The notes below the pieces were generated by a model that was not told where the DNA came from, ran no database searches, and was given only the letters and a program-made list of their open reading frames with translations. Positions 1 to 6,929 of a stretch of 7,418 bases of DNA are shown here, in pieces. The stretch covers positions 1 through 7,418 of the forward strand of contig CAMLNY010000048.1 of NCBI GenBank assembly GCA_946481405.1, read 5' to 3'. Both the position numbers and the translations under genes were made by a program. Position 1 is the stretch's first letter; each line of letters begins with the position of its first letter. This stretch comes from an uncultured Brevundimonas sp. Its GTDB lineage: Bacteria > Pseudomonadota > Alphaproteobacteria > Caulobacterales > Caulobacteraceae.

Positions 1-31
1 CGTCCGTTTCGTCCGTTTCGTCATGGTGTTT

Positions 32-45
32 TTCGTCCGGACGAA
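32..45. promoter_or_regulatory. Perfect 14-bp palindrome, possible operator
   Basis: TTCGTCCGGACGAA reads the same on both strands. It sits in a stretch that also holds two head-to-tail CGTCCGTTT units (1-18), a third diverged copy, and a further inverted half-site CCGGACGG at 46-53. TTTCGTC occurs at 7, 16 and 31. Such symmetry upstream of a gene is typical of a dimeric repressor site (TetR- or MarR-like), but no particular regulator can be named from the sequence. It lies about 115 bp before the oxidoreductase start. It is also 7 bp before an ATG on the minus strand (24-22) that could begin a divergent gene running out of the window. The role is inference; the symmetry is directly visible. 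Confidence 0.4.
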
Positions 46-160
46 CCGGACGGAATAAGCTCAAGCCGCGAGACAAAGCCTGCCCTGCGGCGGATCGAAG
101 ATCGGACCGGGGGACGTGTCGAGCGGTAGCGCCTCAGGAATGGCTCCCCATATGCCGGGG

Positions 161-1162
161 ATGGCAACACTCTCTGTTCTCGATCTCGCCCCGGTGCCCG
201 AAGGCTCCGACGTGTCGCAGGCCCTCGCCAACACGCTCGATCTCGCGCAGCACGCCGAGCGGCTGGGCTACAACCGCTACTGGCTGGCCGAGCATCACAA
301 CATGGCGGGCATCGCCTCGGCGGCGACCTCGATCGTGATCGGGGCGGTGGCGGGGGCGACCAACACCATCCGCGTCGGCGCCGGCGGGGTCATGCTGCCC
401 AACCACGCGCCTCTGGTGATCGCCGAACAGTTCGGAACCCTGAACGCCCTTTACCCCGGCCGTATCGACCTCGGCCTCGGCCGCGCTCCGGGCTCGGATC
501 AGGCGACGGCCAGGGCGCTCCGACGCACGCTCCAGGGCGACGTCGACGCCTTCCCCCAGGATGTGATGGAACTGATGGCCTGGTTCGAACCGGCCGCGGA
601 GGACCAGCGTATCCGCGCCAATCCGGGCGAGGGCCAGGACGTGCCCATCTGGATTCTCGGCTCCTCGACCTTCGGGGCGCAACTGGCCGCCCATCTGGGC
701 CTGCCCTACGCCTTCGCCAGCCATTTCGCGCCCTCGGAAATGATGTCGGCCATCCGCATCTATCGCGAGACCTTCCGCCCCTCGGAGCGGCTGGACAAGC
801 CGTACCTGATGCTGGGCTTCAACGTCTTCGCCGCCGGGACCGACGAGGAGGCCCGCCTGCTCTTCTCTTCGGTCCAGCAGGCCTTCGTGAACCTCCGGAC
901 CGGCCGGCCCGGCAAGCTGCCCCCGACGAAGCCCGGCTATGCCGAAAGCCTCGGTGAAGGCGAACGCGCCATGATCGCCCAGGCCCTGGCCTGCTCGGCC
1001 GTAGGCTCGCCGGGCACGGTGCGGGCCGCGATCGACGCCTTCACGGCCCGGACCGGCGCGGACGAGCTGATGATCACCAGCCAGATCTGGGACCACGGGG
1101 CGCGGGTGCGCTCGCTGGAACTACTGGCCGGGGCCATGGCCGACGACCGCGCCGCCGCCTAG
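161..1162 (+). CDS. LLM class flavin-dependent oxidoreductase (luciferase-like monooxygenase)
   Basis: A 333-residue cytosolic TIM-barrel protein of the bacterial luciferase-like family, of the type often annotated as 'luciferase family oxidoreductase, group 1'. Members use reduced flavin (FMNH2) supplied by a reductase; the substrate cannot be read from the sequence. Family hallmarks are [12 protein letters not shown] at residues 4-15, WLAEHHN at 41-47, [19 protein letters not shown] at 73-91, [19 protein letters not shown] at 101-119 and VPIWILGSS at 161-169. The length is normal for the family. I chose ATG 161 because members usually begin two to four residues before LSVLD. In-frame alternatives are ATG 152, ATG 140 and GTG 116; no Shine-Dalgarno motif decides between them (GGGG directly abuts ATG 161, and AGGA lies 12 nt before ATG 152). 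The gene is convergent with the downstream gene, sharing CTAG for both stops. It has no evident link to the polysaccharide genes. Family confidence is high, physiological role unknown. Confidence 0.93.
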   Translation: MATLSVLDLAPVPEGSDVSQALANTLDLAQHAERLGYNRYWLAEHHNMAGIASAATSIVIGAVAGATNTIRVGAGGVMLPNHAPLVIAEQFGTLNALYPGRIDLGLGRAPGSDQATARALRRTLQGDVDAFPQDVMELMAWFEPAAEDQRIRANPGEGQDVPIWILGSSTFGAQLAAHLGLPYAFASHFAPSEMMSAIRIYRETFRPSERLDKPYLMLGFNVFAAGTDEEARLLFSSVQQAFVNLRTGRPGKLPPTKPGYAESLGEGERAMIAQALACSAVGSPGTVRAAIDAFTARTGADELMITSQIWDHGARVRSLELLAGAMADDRAAA

Positions 1163-1911
1163 TCGGTCTTCTTCTTCCTCGGCGCGCGAGGCTTCCTCGG
1201 CCGCTTCGCGGGAGCGGTCTCGGTCCGGAGATCGAACTCTCCCTGCGCCCGCGGCGCGGCCGGCTCCTGGGCGGGCTCGGGTTCGGCAATCGCTTCAGTC
1301 TCAGGCTCCGGCGCGACCTCGGGCTCAGGCGTCGCCTTGGGCTCCGGCACGGCGGCCGCTTCCGGCTCGGGCAGGGCGTCGGAAGGCGTGGTCAGCTTCA
1401 GCCGCGCCGTCTCCTTCCAGGCCATGGCGTCCCGGAGCGCATGCCATTCGAAGCCCAGTCGGATGGCGGTCTGGATGTCCTCGCCGGGCTCGCCCGGCTC
1501 CCGGCCCAGCAGCCGGTCCTTCAGATGGCGGCATTGACCCAGCAGATTCGCCGCGGCCCTCAGCTCGGCCGAGGCCCCGGGAAAGCGGCCGATGTCCTCC
1601 AGCGTCGCATAGCGCCAGCCGTGCTCGGGCGGCCGTTCCAGCACCATGGCCCAGCGCAGGTCGGCGGGCAGTTCCTCGGCCAGCCACACCCACTCTTCCG
1701 CGCCCGGCGCGCGCTGATAGTGGCCCTGCCGGGTGGGCAGGCCGTGGGCGGCATAGACCTCGAGCGCGCTGGCCTCGATCTCGGCGATGATGGGCAGGGT
1801 CGCCGGCCCGCGCTTGCCAGCCCGCTCCCATATGTCGGCTGCGATGACGAGCGCCGTCTTGCGCCGGGTGCGCCCGCGATTGCCCAGAAGCCATTCGCGC
1901 CAGGCCGGCAT
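1159..1911 (-). CDS. Unrecognised 250-aa protein, last gene of the polysaccharide block
   Basis: I do not recognise this protein. Residues 1-175 look like a compact, soluble, tryptophan-rich domain (W4, W7, W29, W74, W76, W87, W99, W156, W165) with basic segments such as NRGRTRRK at 11-18. Residues 180-220 are a low-complexity acidic PEPE-type stretch, and the tail (236-249) is strongly basic, ending in PRKKKTD. There is no signal peptide or membrane segment, so it is probably cytoplasmic. The start is set at ATG 1911, four nucleotides after the stop of the export lipoprotein gene, an arrangement implying translational coupling. The reading frame is open further upstream to 2088, but that part overlaps the lipoprotein gene out of frame and is Arg/Ser-rich, so it is rejected. 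The proline/glutamate run and basic tail could bind a partner, nucleic acid or membrane; this is inference. Its position suggests an accessory role in polysaccharide export or an unrelated passenger gene. Confidence 0.8.
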   Translation of the reverse strand: MPAWREWLLGNRGRTRRKTALVIAADIWERAGKRGPATLPIIAEIEASALEVYAAHGLPTRQGHYQRAPGAEEWVWLAEELPADLRWAMVLERPPEHGWRYATLEDIGRFPGASAELRAAANLLGQCRHLKDRLLGREPGEPGEDIQTAIRLGFEWHALRDAMAWKETARLKLTTPSDALPEPEAAAVPEPKATPEPEVAPEPETEAIAEPEPAQEPAAPRAQGEFDLRTETAPAKRPRKPRAPRKKKTD

Positions 1912-1915
1912 CGGA

Positions 1916-3064
1916 TCAGTCGTTGCTGAGGGTGCTCGTGACCGAGATGTCGTAGACGACGCGCGACACCGATTGCACCAGTTCGAAGAACTTGCGGACC
2001 TCGGCCGACAGGGCGCGCGGCGCGTAGACGATGTCCTCGGGCTGGATCTCGAAGCTCGACGCCGTGAAGAAGCCCGACGCCTCTTCAAGATTCAGGCGAT
2101 AGACCACCGGCACGCCCTTGGGCGTCGCCGGCTGGGTCAGGCCCAGCGCCTGGGCCACCTCGGGCCGCTCGAAACGGAAGACCAGAACCGAGCGGGCGTT
2201 GGCCGCGCCGTCGTTCAGCCCGCCGGCCATGCTCAGGGCGCCGGCCAGGGTCAGCTCGCCCGCGGGCATGTCCTGACGGGTCACCGCGCCCAGGGCGCCG
2301 AAGGTCGAGAAGCGGCGGGGCGTGTAGACGAGGTTGATCTGGTCGCCCCGTTGCAGCCGGACGTTCTCGGCGAACTCGGTCGTGACCGCCGTCATCGGAG
2401 CCGTATAGGTCTGGCCGCCGCGGCGGATCTCGACCTGGATGTCCTGCACCGGGCGGCTGGCCCCGCCCGAGGCGGCGATCACGTCCAGCAGGGTGTCGGC
2501 GTTGACCGACAGCGGCGCGCGGCCCGGCTGCTTGACCTCGCCCAGGACGGTGACGGTGTTGGAGGCGTTCTCGGCCAGGGTCACCGACACCTGCGGATTG
2601 CCGACCCGGCCGATCAGGGCGCGGCGGATCGCGCCGGCAGCCTCGGTCGTCGTCAGGCCTGCGACCTGCACGGCGCCGCCGAACGGCACCGCGACATTGC
2701 CGTTGCGGTCGACGACCACAGGAGGCAGGGACCGGTTCCCGGCACGGATGCCGTCGTCGCCGCTGCCGCCGCCGAACAGGGCGCCGCTGGGCTCATAGAC
2801 GGCGATCGACAGCTGGTCGCCCTCGCCGATGACGTCCACCGGCGCGGTGCTTGAGGCGCTGGCCAGGGACCCAAGATACCGGGCCGGCACGGTCTTGATC
2901 CGCTCGGCCGCGACATAGTCCAGATCGACGATTGTATAGTCGGCGCCGTCCGCATCGGCCTCCGCGCCCCGCTCGACGGCGCGGCCCGAGGGCCCGTCGC
3001 GCGGCAGCGTCGAGCAGCCGCCGAGGATGGCGACGATCAGGAGGGCGAGGATGGATCGCGTCAT
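1916..3064 (-). CDS. Outer-membrane polysaccharide export lipoprotein (Wza/BexD/KpsD family)
   Basis: A 382-residue export channel protein. The N-terminus is a lipoprotein signal: MTR, a hydrophobic run, then LGGC with Cys17 as the expected lipidated residue. After a polar linker (18-73) comes the periplasmic polysaccharide-export domain, about 74-163 (DVIGEGDQLSIAVYEPSG to NPQVSVTL), with the glycine/Asp-rich insert at 96-112 seen in BexD-like proteins. Two SLBB-like domains follow: about 169-247 (TVTVLGEVKQPGRAPLSV) and about 252-348 (FSTFGALGAV, LTLAGALSMAGGLND, ILPEDIVYA-like IQPEDIVYA). The last 30 residues include an amphipathic stretch (FFELVQSVSRVVYD) suited to the C-terminal helix that crosses the outer membrane in Wza. 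It should assemble as a multimer that lets capsule or exopolysaccharide out. I chose ATG 3064 because it starts a proper signal peptide; a longer frame from 3127 adds 21 polar residues before it. The ribosome-binding site is weak (GGA, 4 nt before ATG). Confidence 0.93.
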   Translation of the reverse strand: MTRSILALLIVAILGGCSTLPRDGPSGRAVERGAEADADGADYTIVDLDYVAAERIKTVPARYLGSLASASSTAPVDVIGEGDQLSIAVYEPSGALFGGGSGDDGIRAGNRSLPPVVVDRNGNVAVPFGGAVQVAGLTTTEAAGAIRRALIGRVGNPQVSVTLAENASNTVTVLGEVKQPGRAPLSVNADTLLDVIAASGGASRPVQDIQVEIRRGGQTYTAPMTAVTTEFAENVRLQRGDQINLVYTPRRFSTFGALGAVTRQDMPAGELTLAGALSMAGGLNDGAANARSVLVFRFERPEVAQALGLTQPATPKGVPVVYRLNLEEASGFFTASSFEIQPEDIVYAPRALSAEVRKFFELVQSVSRVVYDISVTSTLSND

Positions 3065-3155
3065 GGTGTCCGAACTCAGCAGTACAGCGTCGTGATTACC
3101 GGCCTTTGACCGGCTGCGCCAGCGCAAGTCGTCGCCATCTCCGCTCGCGGATTCT
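3065..3155. other. 91-bp gap between glycosyltransferase B and export gene, two tiny hairpins
   Basis: The gap contains two small perfect inverted repeats: TCCGC-TC-GCGGA at 3140-3151, just downstream of the glycosyltransferase stop, and TGCGC-CA-GCGCA at 3115-3126. Each has five-base-pair arms and a two-base centre, and neither is followed by a T tract on the transcribed strand, so they are not convincing terminators. I see no recognisable promoter. The gap is long compared with the tight junctions on either side in this block, so a secondary start of transcription or an mRNA processing site here is possible but not shown. Confidence 0.3.
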
Positions 3156-4409
3156 TCAAGCCGTCAGACCGGCCCGAAGGCCGACCTCGGCGAAGTGTTG
3201 ATCCCAGGTCGGGGCCTTGAAGGCCGTCGCCTTCGGCGGTTGGCGGGTGGCCCTTTCCAGCGCCTCCAGCCAGCCCAGTCCGTCCAGCGGATCGATCAGC
3301 CGGGCGTCGGGCACCAGTTCGCGGTGCGCAGGGATATCGGAGGCGATCAGGGGCACGCCGAGAGCGGAGGCCTCGACCGCCGGAAGGTCGAACCCCTCGA
3401 CGGAGGAGGGTGCCACCACGGCGCGGGCGCTGGCCATCAGGGTGGCGAGCGCCGAGTCGGGCAGGTCGGCGGCCTGATGCACCAGACCGCGCAGGGCCGG
3501 CGACCGTTCCAGATGATCCAGCACCGCCTCGTTCTCCCAGCCATACCGGCCGACCAGAACCAGCTGCGGCGCGGCGTCGCCCATCCGTTCGTACAGCCGC
3601 CGCCAGATGGTCAGCAGGAAAGCCAGGTTCTTGCGCGCCTCGATCGTGCCGATGTGCACAAAATAGGGGCGGGGCGTCGCGGCCGTCAGCGGCGTCAGGA
3701 AGGTCGATTCAAGCCCCAGATGCACGGCATGGATCGGCGGGGCGCGGACGCCCTCGCGCTCGGCGAACGCCGCCAGTTCCTCGGCCGTGTAGTGGGAGTT
3801 GACGATGATCCGCGACGCCGTCTTCAGGGTGTTGAGCACGCGCTCGCGATGCTTGTCCCTGTCGCCGGGCCGGCAATACTCGGGATGGGTGATCGGAATC
3901 AGGTCGTGGACGAAGACGATTCGCTCGATCCCGCGATCGCGCAGCTCCGTCAGAATGCGGGCGTCGCCCAGTCCGGTGTGGCCGACGTTGAAATAGAGGG
4001 CGCTGTCGGGAAGCTTCTGGATCCACTGCGAACGGAAGAACTGCTTCCAAACGCGGCGACGGCGCCCCGGCGCGCGCGCCGGATCGGACGGCGGCGCCCC
4101 GATGACGGACTCAGTCGGGGGCTCATCGCTGCTGAGGGCGGTCATGAGCCGCATCTCGTCCTCGGTCAGGGAGCGTTCGAAGAAGGCGCCGGTCCAGCGC
4201 GAGCGCAGCTTGGCCACGCAGTCCCGGAACCATGTTTCATCGACCGCCACCAACTGATCGTTGCGGCTCCGCACCGGGGTCACGCGGACGTCGGGCAGGG
4301 ACAGCAGCCATTCGGCATAGGCCAGACAGACGCGATCCACCCCGGTCGGCGCGGTTCGTTCGACCCGGCTCAGCAGCCGGCTGGCGTCGAAGAGGACCGA
4401 ACGCGTCAC
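3156..4409 (-). CDS. GT4-type glycosyltransferase (glycosyltransferase B)
   Basis: A 417-residue GT-B fold glycosyltransferase of family 1/4, transferring a sugar from a nucleotide donor to a lipid-linked or growing glycan at the cytoplasmic face of the inner membrane. The N-terminal domain starts with a beta strand SVLFDASRL (4-12) and holds FVHDLIPITHPEY (166-178). The C-terminal donor domain has YFVHIGTIEARKNL (249-262), LVLVGRYGW (283-291) and the conserved E-x7-E motif EGFDLPAVE (E338, E346). Residues 114-133 form a basic patch (RRRRVWKQFFRSQW). The start is GTG 4409, overlapping the upstream gene's stop as GTGA, which implies translational coupling. The next in-frame Met is residue 86, far inside the fold, so the GTG start is well supported. 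It is related to its upstream neighbour, sharing HDLIP, the G-x-[IV]-E-x-[RK]-KNL motif and E-x7-E. Donor and acceptor sugars cannot be read. Confidence 0.92.
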   Translation of the reverse strand: MTRSVLFDASRLLSRVERTAPTGVDRVCLAYAEWLLSLPDVRVTPVRSRNDQLVAVDETWFRDCVAKLRSRWTGAFFERSLTEDEMRLMTALSSDEPPTESVIGAPPSDPARAPGRRRRVWKQFFRSQWIQKLPDSALYFNVGHTGLGDARILTELRDRGIERIVFVHDLIPITHPEYCRPGDRDKHRERVLNTLKTASRIIVNSHYTAEELAAFAEREGVRAPPIHAVHLGLESTFLTPLTAATPRPYFVHIGTIEARKNLAFLLTIWRRLYERMGDAAPQLVLVGRYGWENEAVLDHLERSPALRGLVHQAADLPDSALATLMASARAVVAPSSVEGFDLPAVEASALGVPLIASDIPAHRELVPDARLIDPLDGLGWLEALERATRQPPKATAFKAPTWDQHFAEVGLRAGLTA

Positions 4410-5824
4410 GACAGGCCGAGGCGGCCGTACATTTCGGACAGCCGTCCCTGATAGGCTTCGACGGAGAATTTCGACGCCTGGACCAGACCCCGCTGGACCA
4501 GATCTTCGCGCAGGGCCTCGTCGGCGTCGAGGGCCCGCAGCCCCTGCGTCATCGCCTGGACGTCATAGGGATCGACGCTGATGGCCGCGTCGCCCGCCAC
4601 TTCCGGCAGGGAACCCCCGGTCGAGGTCAGGACGGCGGTCGACAGGGCCATCGACTCCAGCACCGGCAGGCCGAAGCCTTCATACAGCGACGGAAAGAGC
4701 GTCGCCTTGGCGCCGCGGATCAGGCTGATCAGCAGCGAGAAGGGCATGTACTCATAGCGGCGAATGCGCTGGGCGCTGGGGCCGCCGTCGCGCATCACCT
4801 GATTCAGCAGGGCGGTCTCGCCCTCGTCCAGCCAGGCACGGCCGCCGACGATCACCAGTGGGGTCTCCAGACCGGAGGCCAGATAGGCCTCGACGATCCG
4901 GCCCAGATTCTTCTTCGGCTCAACGGCGCCGAAGTGGAGGAAGTAGTCCTTCCAGCCCAGATTGAAGACGCCTTCGAGCTCGATGGTCACATCGGCCTGC
5001 GACCGACCCGTCAGGGCTTCGGGCAGGTTGACGGCCTGATAGGTGTTGGTGACCCGCTCCTCGGACACCTTCAGCAGCCGGATCACGTCCTGACGGGTGG
5101 TCTCGGACACCACGGCGATATGGTCGGCGCGCCGGGCGATGCCCTGGCACATCGCCATATAGGTCGCCTTGTCGTCCATCGTGGTGTGCGGCAGGCGCAG
5201 CGGGATCAGGTCGTGGATGGTGTAGATGTTCGGCACGTCGCGCGCATAAAGCGGCAGCGTCGCCGTCCAGTGCATGGCGTCGGGTTTCTTCACCGCGTCC
5301 GAGGCGTCGAAGACGACCGGCGTTTCCTTGCCATAGGCGTCGAACGACCGGTTACCGATCTGGAACAGGTCATGGGCTGCCAAGTAGGCGACCGCCTCCG
5401 GACGGCCACCGCCTCGCGACGGCCAGACAACCTCGCCCGAGGGCGTGATCGGCCAGGCCGTGCGGCCGAAACGGCTGGTCAGGGTTCTGCGGAAGCGTTC
5501 GAACCGCTTCATCTTCTTGCCGGGCCGGTCGCTGTCGGCCAGCGCGGTCTCGTTCAGGACGTTGTTCTTCGACCGCTTGGCCGGGGGGCCGTACAGGACC
5601 TGCCCGTTCATGCCGAGATCGGCGATGGTCGACAGCAGGTTGCGGCCATAGGTGGCGATGCCCGACCCCTTGGCCAGGGCGATGTTGAATCCGTCCACGC
5701 AGATGGTCGCGCGCGGCTTTTCGACCTTCGACGCTGTTACCGGCGTCGCAGGGGCGTCTTCCGCGAAAACGCCAGGAACTTCAGAGCGTACCGACCGCTC
5801 CGCGACATCAGGCGACGTATCCAA
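4406..5824 (-). CDS. GT4-type glycosyltransferase (glycosyltransferase A), TTG start likely
   Basis: A 472-residue GT-B fold glycosyltransferase. The first fold strand is ATICVDGFNIA (39-49), followed by KGSGIATYGRNL (52-63) and a basic patch with KKMKRFERFRR at 103-113. Further on are YTIHDLIPLRLP (201-212), YFLHFGAVEPKKNL (294-307), LVIVGGRAW (323-331) and EGFGLPVLE with E382 and E390. The start is uncertain: the frame has no ATG after the end of the isomerase gene. TTG 5824 is preferred because GAAGG lies 6 nt upstream. TTG 5914, 12 nt after the isomerase stop and preceded by AGAGG, is possible, but it and TTG 5908 fall inside a large hairpin stem. A longer frame to 6289 overlaps the isomerase gene out of frame with Arg/His-rich shadow sequence and is rejected. 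The first 38 residues have weaker G/C preference at third positions than the rest, so they may be a poorly conserved extension. It overlaps the next gene by GTGA. Confidence 0.88.
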   Translation of the reverse strand: MDTSPDVAERSVRSEVPGVFAEDAPATPVTASKVEKPRATICVDGFNIALAKGSGIATYGRNLLSTIADLGMNGQVLYGPPAKRSKNNVLNETALADSDRPGKKMKRFERFRRTLTSRFGRTAWPITPSGEVVWPSRGGGRPEAVAYLAAHDLFQIGNRSFDAYGKETPVVFDASDAVKKPDAMHWTATLPLYARDVPNIYTIHDLIPLRLPHTTMDDKATYMAMCQGIARRADHIAVVSETTRQDVIRLLKVSEERVTNTYQAVNLPEALTGRSQADVTIELEGVFNLGWKDYFLHFGAVEPKKNLGRIVEAYLASGLETPLVIVGGRAWLDEGETALLNQVMRDGGPSAQRIRRYEYMPFSLLISLIRGAKATLFPSLYEGFGLPVLESMALSTAVLTSTGGSLPEVAGDAAISVDPYDVQAMTQGLRALDADEALREDLVQRGLVQASKFSVEAYQGRLSEMYGRLGLS

Positions 5825-5830
5825 ATCCAG

Positions 5831-5835
5831 CCTTC
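5831..5835 (-). promoter_or_regulatory. Shine-Dalgarno GAAGG that decides the TTG start
   Basis: On the minus strand GAAGG is followed by the six bases CTGGAT and then TTG 5824. Motif and spacing are both suitable, and this is the main support for starting glycosyltransferase A here, since no ATG or GTG is available between the isomerase stop and the first fold strand. The rival AGAGG before TTG 5914 has a similar quality, but that start is sequestered in the hairpin stem. Confidence 0.45.
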
Positions 5836-5876
5836 GGCGTGGTTTTTCCGGACCGGCGCAGGCGTCGCGCGGCTGG

Positions 5877-5915
5877 CTTGCGGTAGACCCTTGCCCGGCA
5901 GGGGTCAACCGCAAG
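5877..5915. repeat. 19-bp inverted repeat (hairpin) between isomerase and glycosyltransferase A
   Basis: The left arm 5877-5895 and right arm 5897-5915 are complementary at 17 of 19 positions around a single central base. The outer 8 bp (CTTGCGGT / ACCGCAAG) and an inner GACCC / GGGTC block are perfect; the two exceptions are an A-A pair and a T-G pair. The hairpin begins 11 bases after the isomerase stop on the transcribed strand. No T tract follows, so it is not a standard intrinsic terminator. It could partially terminate or pause RNA polymerase, protect the isomerase message from 3' decay, or bind a protein. Which of these applies is inference; the structure is directly visible. Confidence 0.6.
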
Positions 5916-5925
5916 CGGGCCTCTG

Positions 5926-6921
5926 TCAGGAGACGTAACCCGCCTGCATCAGTTCGGCGATGTGGACGATGGCCACCGGTCGACCGTCGTGCACGACGAA
6001 CAGGTTCGAGATCTTGTTGGCTGTCAGCAGGTCGACGACGTCGCTCATCCGCTGGTCGGGGTCCACGGTGATCGGGGTCTTGCTCATGATGTCGGCGGCG
6101 GTGATCCGGCCGATGTCTTGGGCGAACGCGCGGCGGATATCGCCGTCGGTGATCATCCCGGCGAGGGTCCCGTCGGCTTCCAGCACGGCCACCGCGCCCT
6201 TTCGTCCCTCGGTGATGCGGGCCACCACGTCGGCGAAGGTCGCGTCCATCCGCACCGTCGGCGGCGGCGCATGGTTGTCGCCCATCCATTCGCGCACGCT
6301 CTGCAGGCTCATGCCCAGCGACCCGCCCGGATGGTGCATGCCGAAGTCCATGGCCGAGAAGCCGCGCCGGTCCATCAGCACCATGGCCAGCGCATCGCCC
6401 AGCGCCAGTGTCATCAGGGTCGAGGTCGTCGGCGCAAGACCGTTGGGGCAGGCCTCGGCCACGCTCGGCATGATCAGGGGCACGGCGGAGTGGCGCGCCA
6501 GGAAGGACGATCCCCGCTGGGTCATGCCGATGACCGGAATGTCGTTGCGCTCGCAGAAGATCAGCGGATCGCGCAGCTCGCGGCTCTCGCCCGAGTTGGA
6601 GATGGCCAGAAGCGTGGTGTCGTGGCGCAACATGCCCAGGTCGCCGTGGCTCATCTCGCCCGGGTGGACGAAGAAGGCGTTGGTGCCGGTCGAGGCCAGG
6701 GTCGCGGCGATCTTGCCCCCGATGTGCCCCGACTTGCCCATGCCGGTGACGACGACATAGCCGGGCCGGGACAGGATGACGTCGCAGGCGCGCGCGATGC
6801 TGGCGTCGATCGTCCGCTCGAGCGCCTGCAGCGCCTCGACGTTCAGCCGGATCACCTCCCGCGCGCGTTCCGTCATCACGCCGACGGCGTCGGGCGGGGA
6901 GGCGGGGGCGTCGAGGGGCAT
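5926..6921 (-). CDS. kdsD: D-arabinose-5-phosphate isomerase (KdsD/KpsF family)
   Basis: A 331-residue cytosolic sugar isomerase that interconverts D-ribulose-5-phosphate and D-arabinose-5-phosphate, the first committed step towards Kdo for lipopolysaccharide and some capsules. The SIS domain has VVVTGMGKSGHIGGKIA (56-72), FVHPGEMSHGD (84-94), SNSGES (108-113), LAPTTST (162-168) and HHPGGSLG (196-203); Lys63, Glu112 and His197 match positions considered catalytic in the family. Two CBS domains follow at about 220-275 and 278-329 (DIMSKTPITVDPDQRMSD, NLFVVHDGRPVAIVHIAEL). The length matches E. coli KdsD. I chose ATG 6921 because AGGAAG lies 8 nt upstream; an open extension to 6999 is rejected and ATG 6876 is a less likely alternative. 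It is the first gene of the minus-strand block. Whether it is the housekeeping enzyme or a capsule-dedicated copy (kpsF) cannot be told without the rest of the genome. Confidence 0.93.
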   Translation of the reverse strand: MPLDAPASPPDAVGVMTERAREVIRLNVEALQALERTIDASIARACDVILSRPGYVVVTGMGKSGHIGGKIAATLASTGTNAFFVHPGEMSHGDLGMLRHDTTLLAISNSGESRELRDPLIFCERNDIPVIGMTQRGSSFLARHSAVPLIMPSVAEACPNGLAPTTSTLMTLALGDALAMVLMDRRGFSAMDFGMHHPGGSLGMSLQSVREWMGDNHAPPPTVRMDATFADVVARITEGRKGAVAVLEADGTLAGMITDGDIRRAFAQDIGRITAADIMSKTPITVDPDQRMSDVVDLLTANKISNLFVVHDGRPVAIVHIAELMQAGYVS

Positions 6922-6929
6922 GGATCGGT

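Noticed and set aside
134..1096. Long minus-strand open frame opposite the oxidoreductase
   Set aside because: Its product is Gly/Arg/His-rich with no domain, and the plus-strand frame has unmistakable luciferase-family motifs throughout. It is a high-GC shadow.
1219..1374. Proline/glutamate-coding repeat as a DNA tandem repeat or CRISPR-like array
   Set aside because: The periodicity comes from PEPE-type codons inside a coding frame, units are irregular and there are no spacers.
1912..2088. Upstream extension of the unrecognised protein
   Set aside because: The added residues are Arg/Ser-rich and overlap the end of the export lipoprotein gene in another frame; ATG 1911 just after its stop is the natural start.
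5877..5915. Classical intrinsic terminator
   Set aside because: The stem is long enough, but no T run follows on either strand; only the inverted repeat is reported.
4232..5938. 568-codon plus-strand open frame opposite glycosyltransferase A
   Set aside because: Long but low-complexity (R, G, Q, H and D rich) and exactly antisense to a gene with conserved GT4 motifs. Long antisense frames are expected in DNA of this composition.
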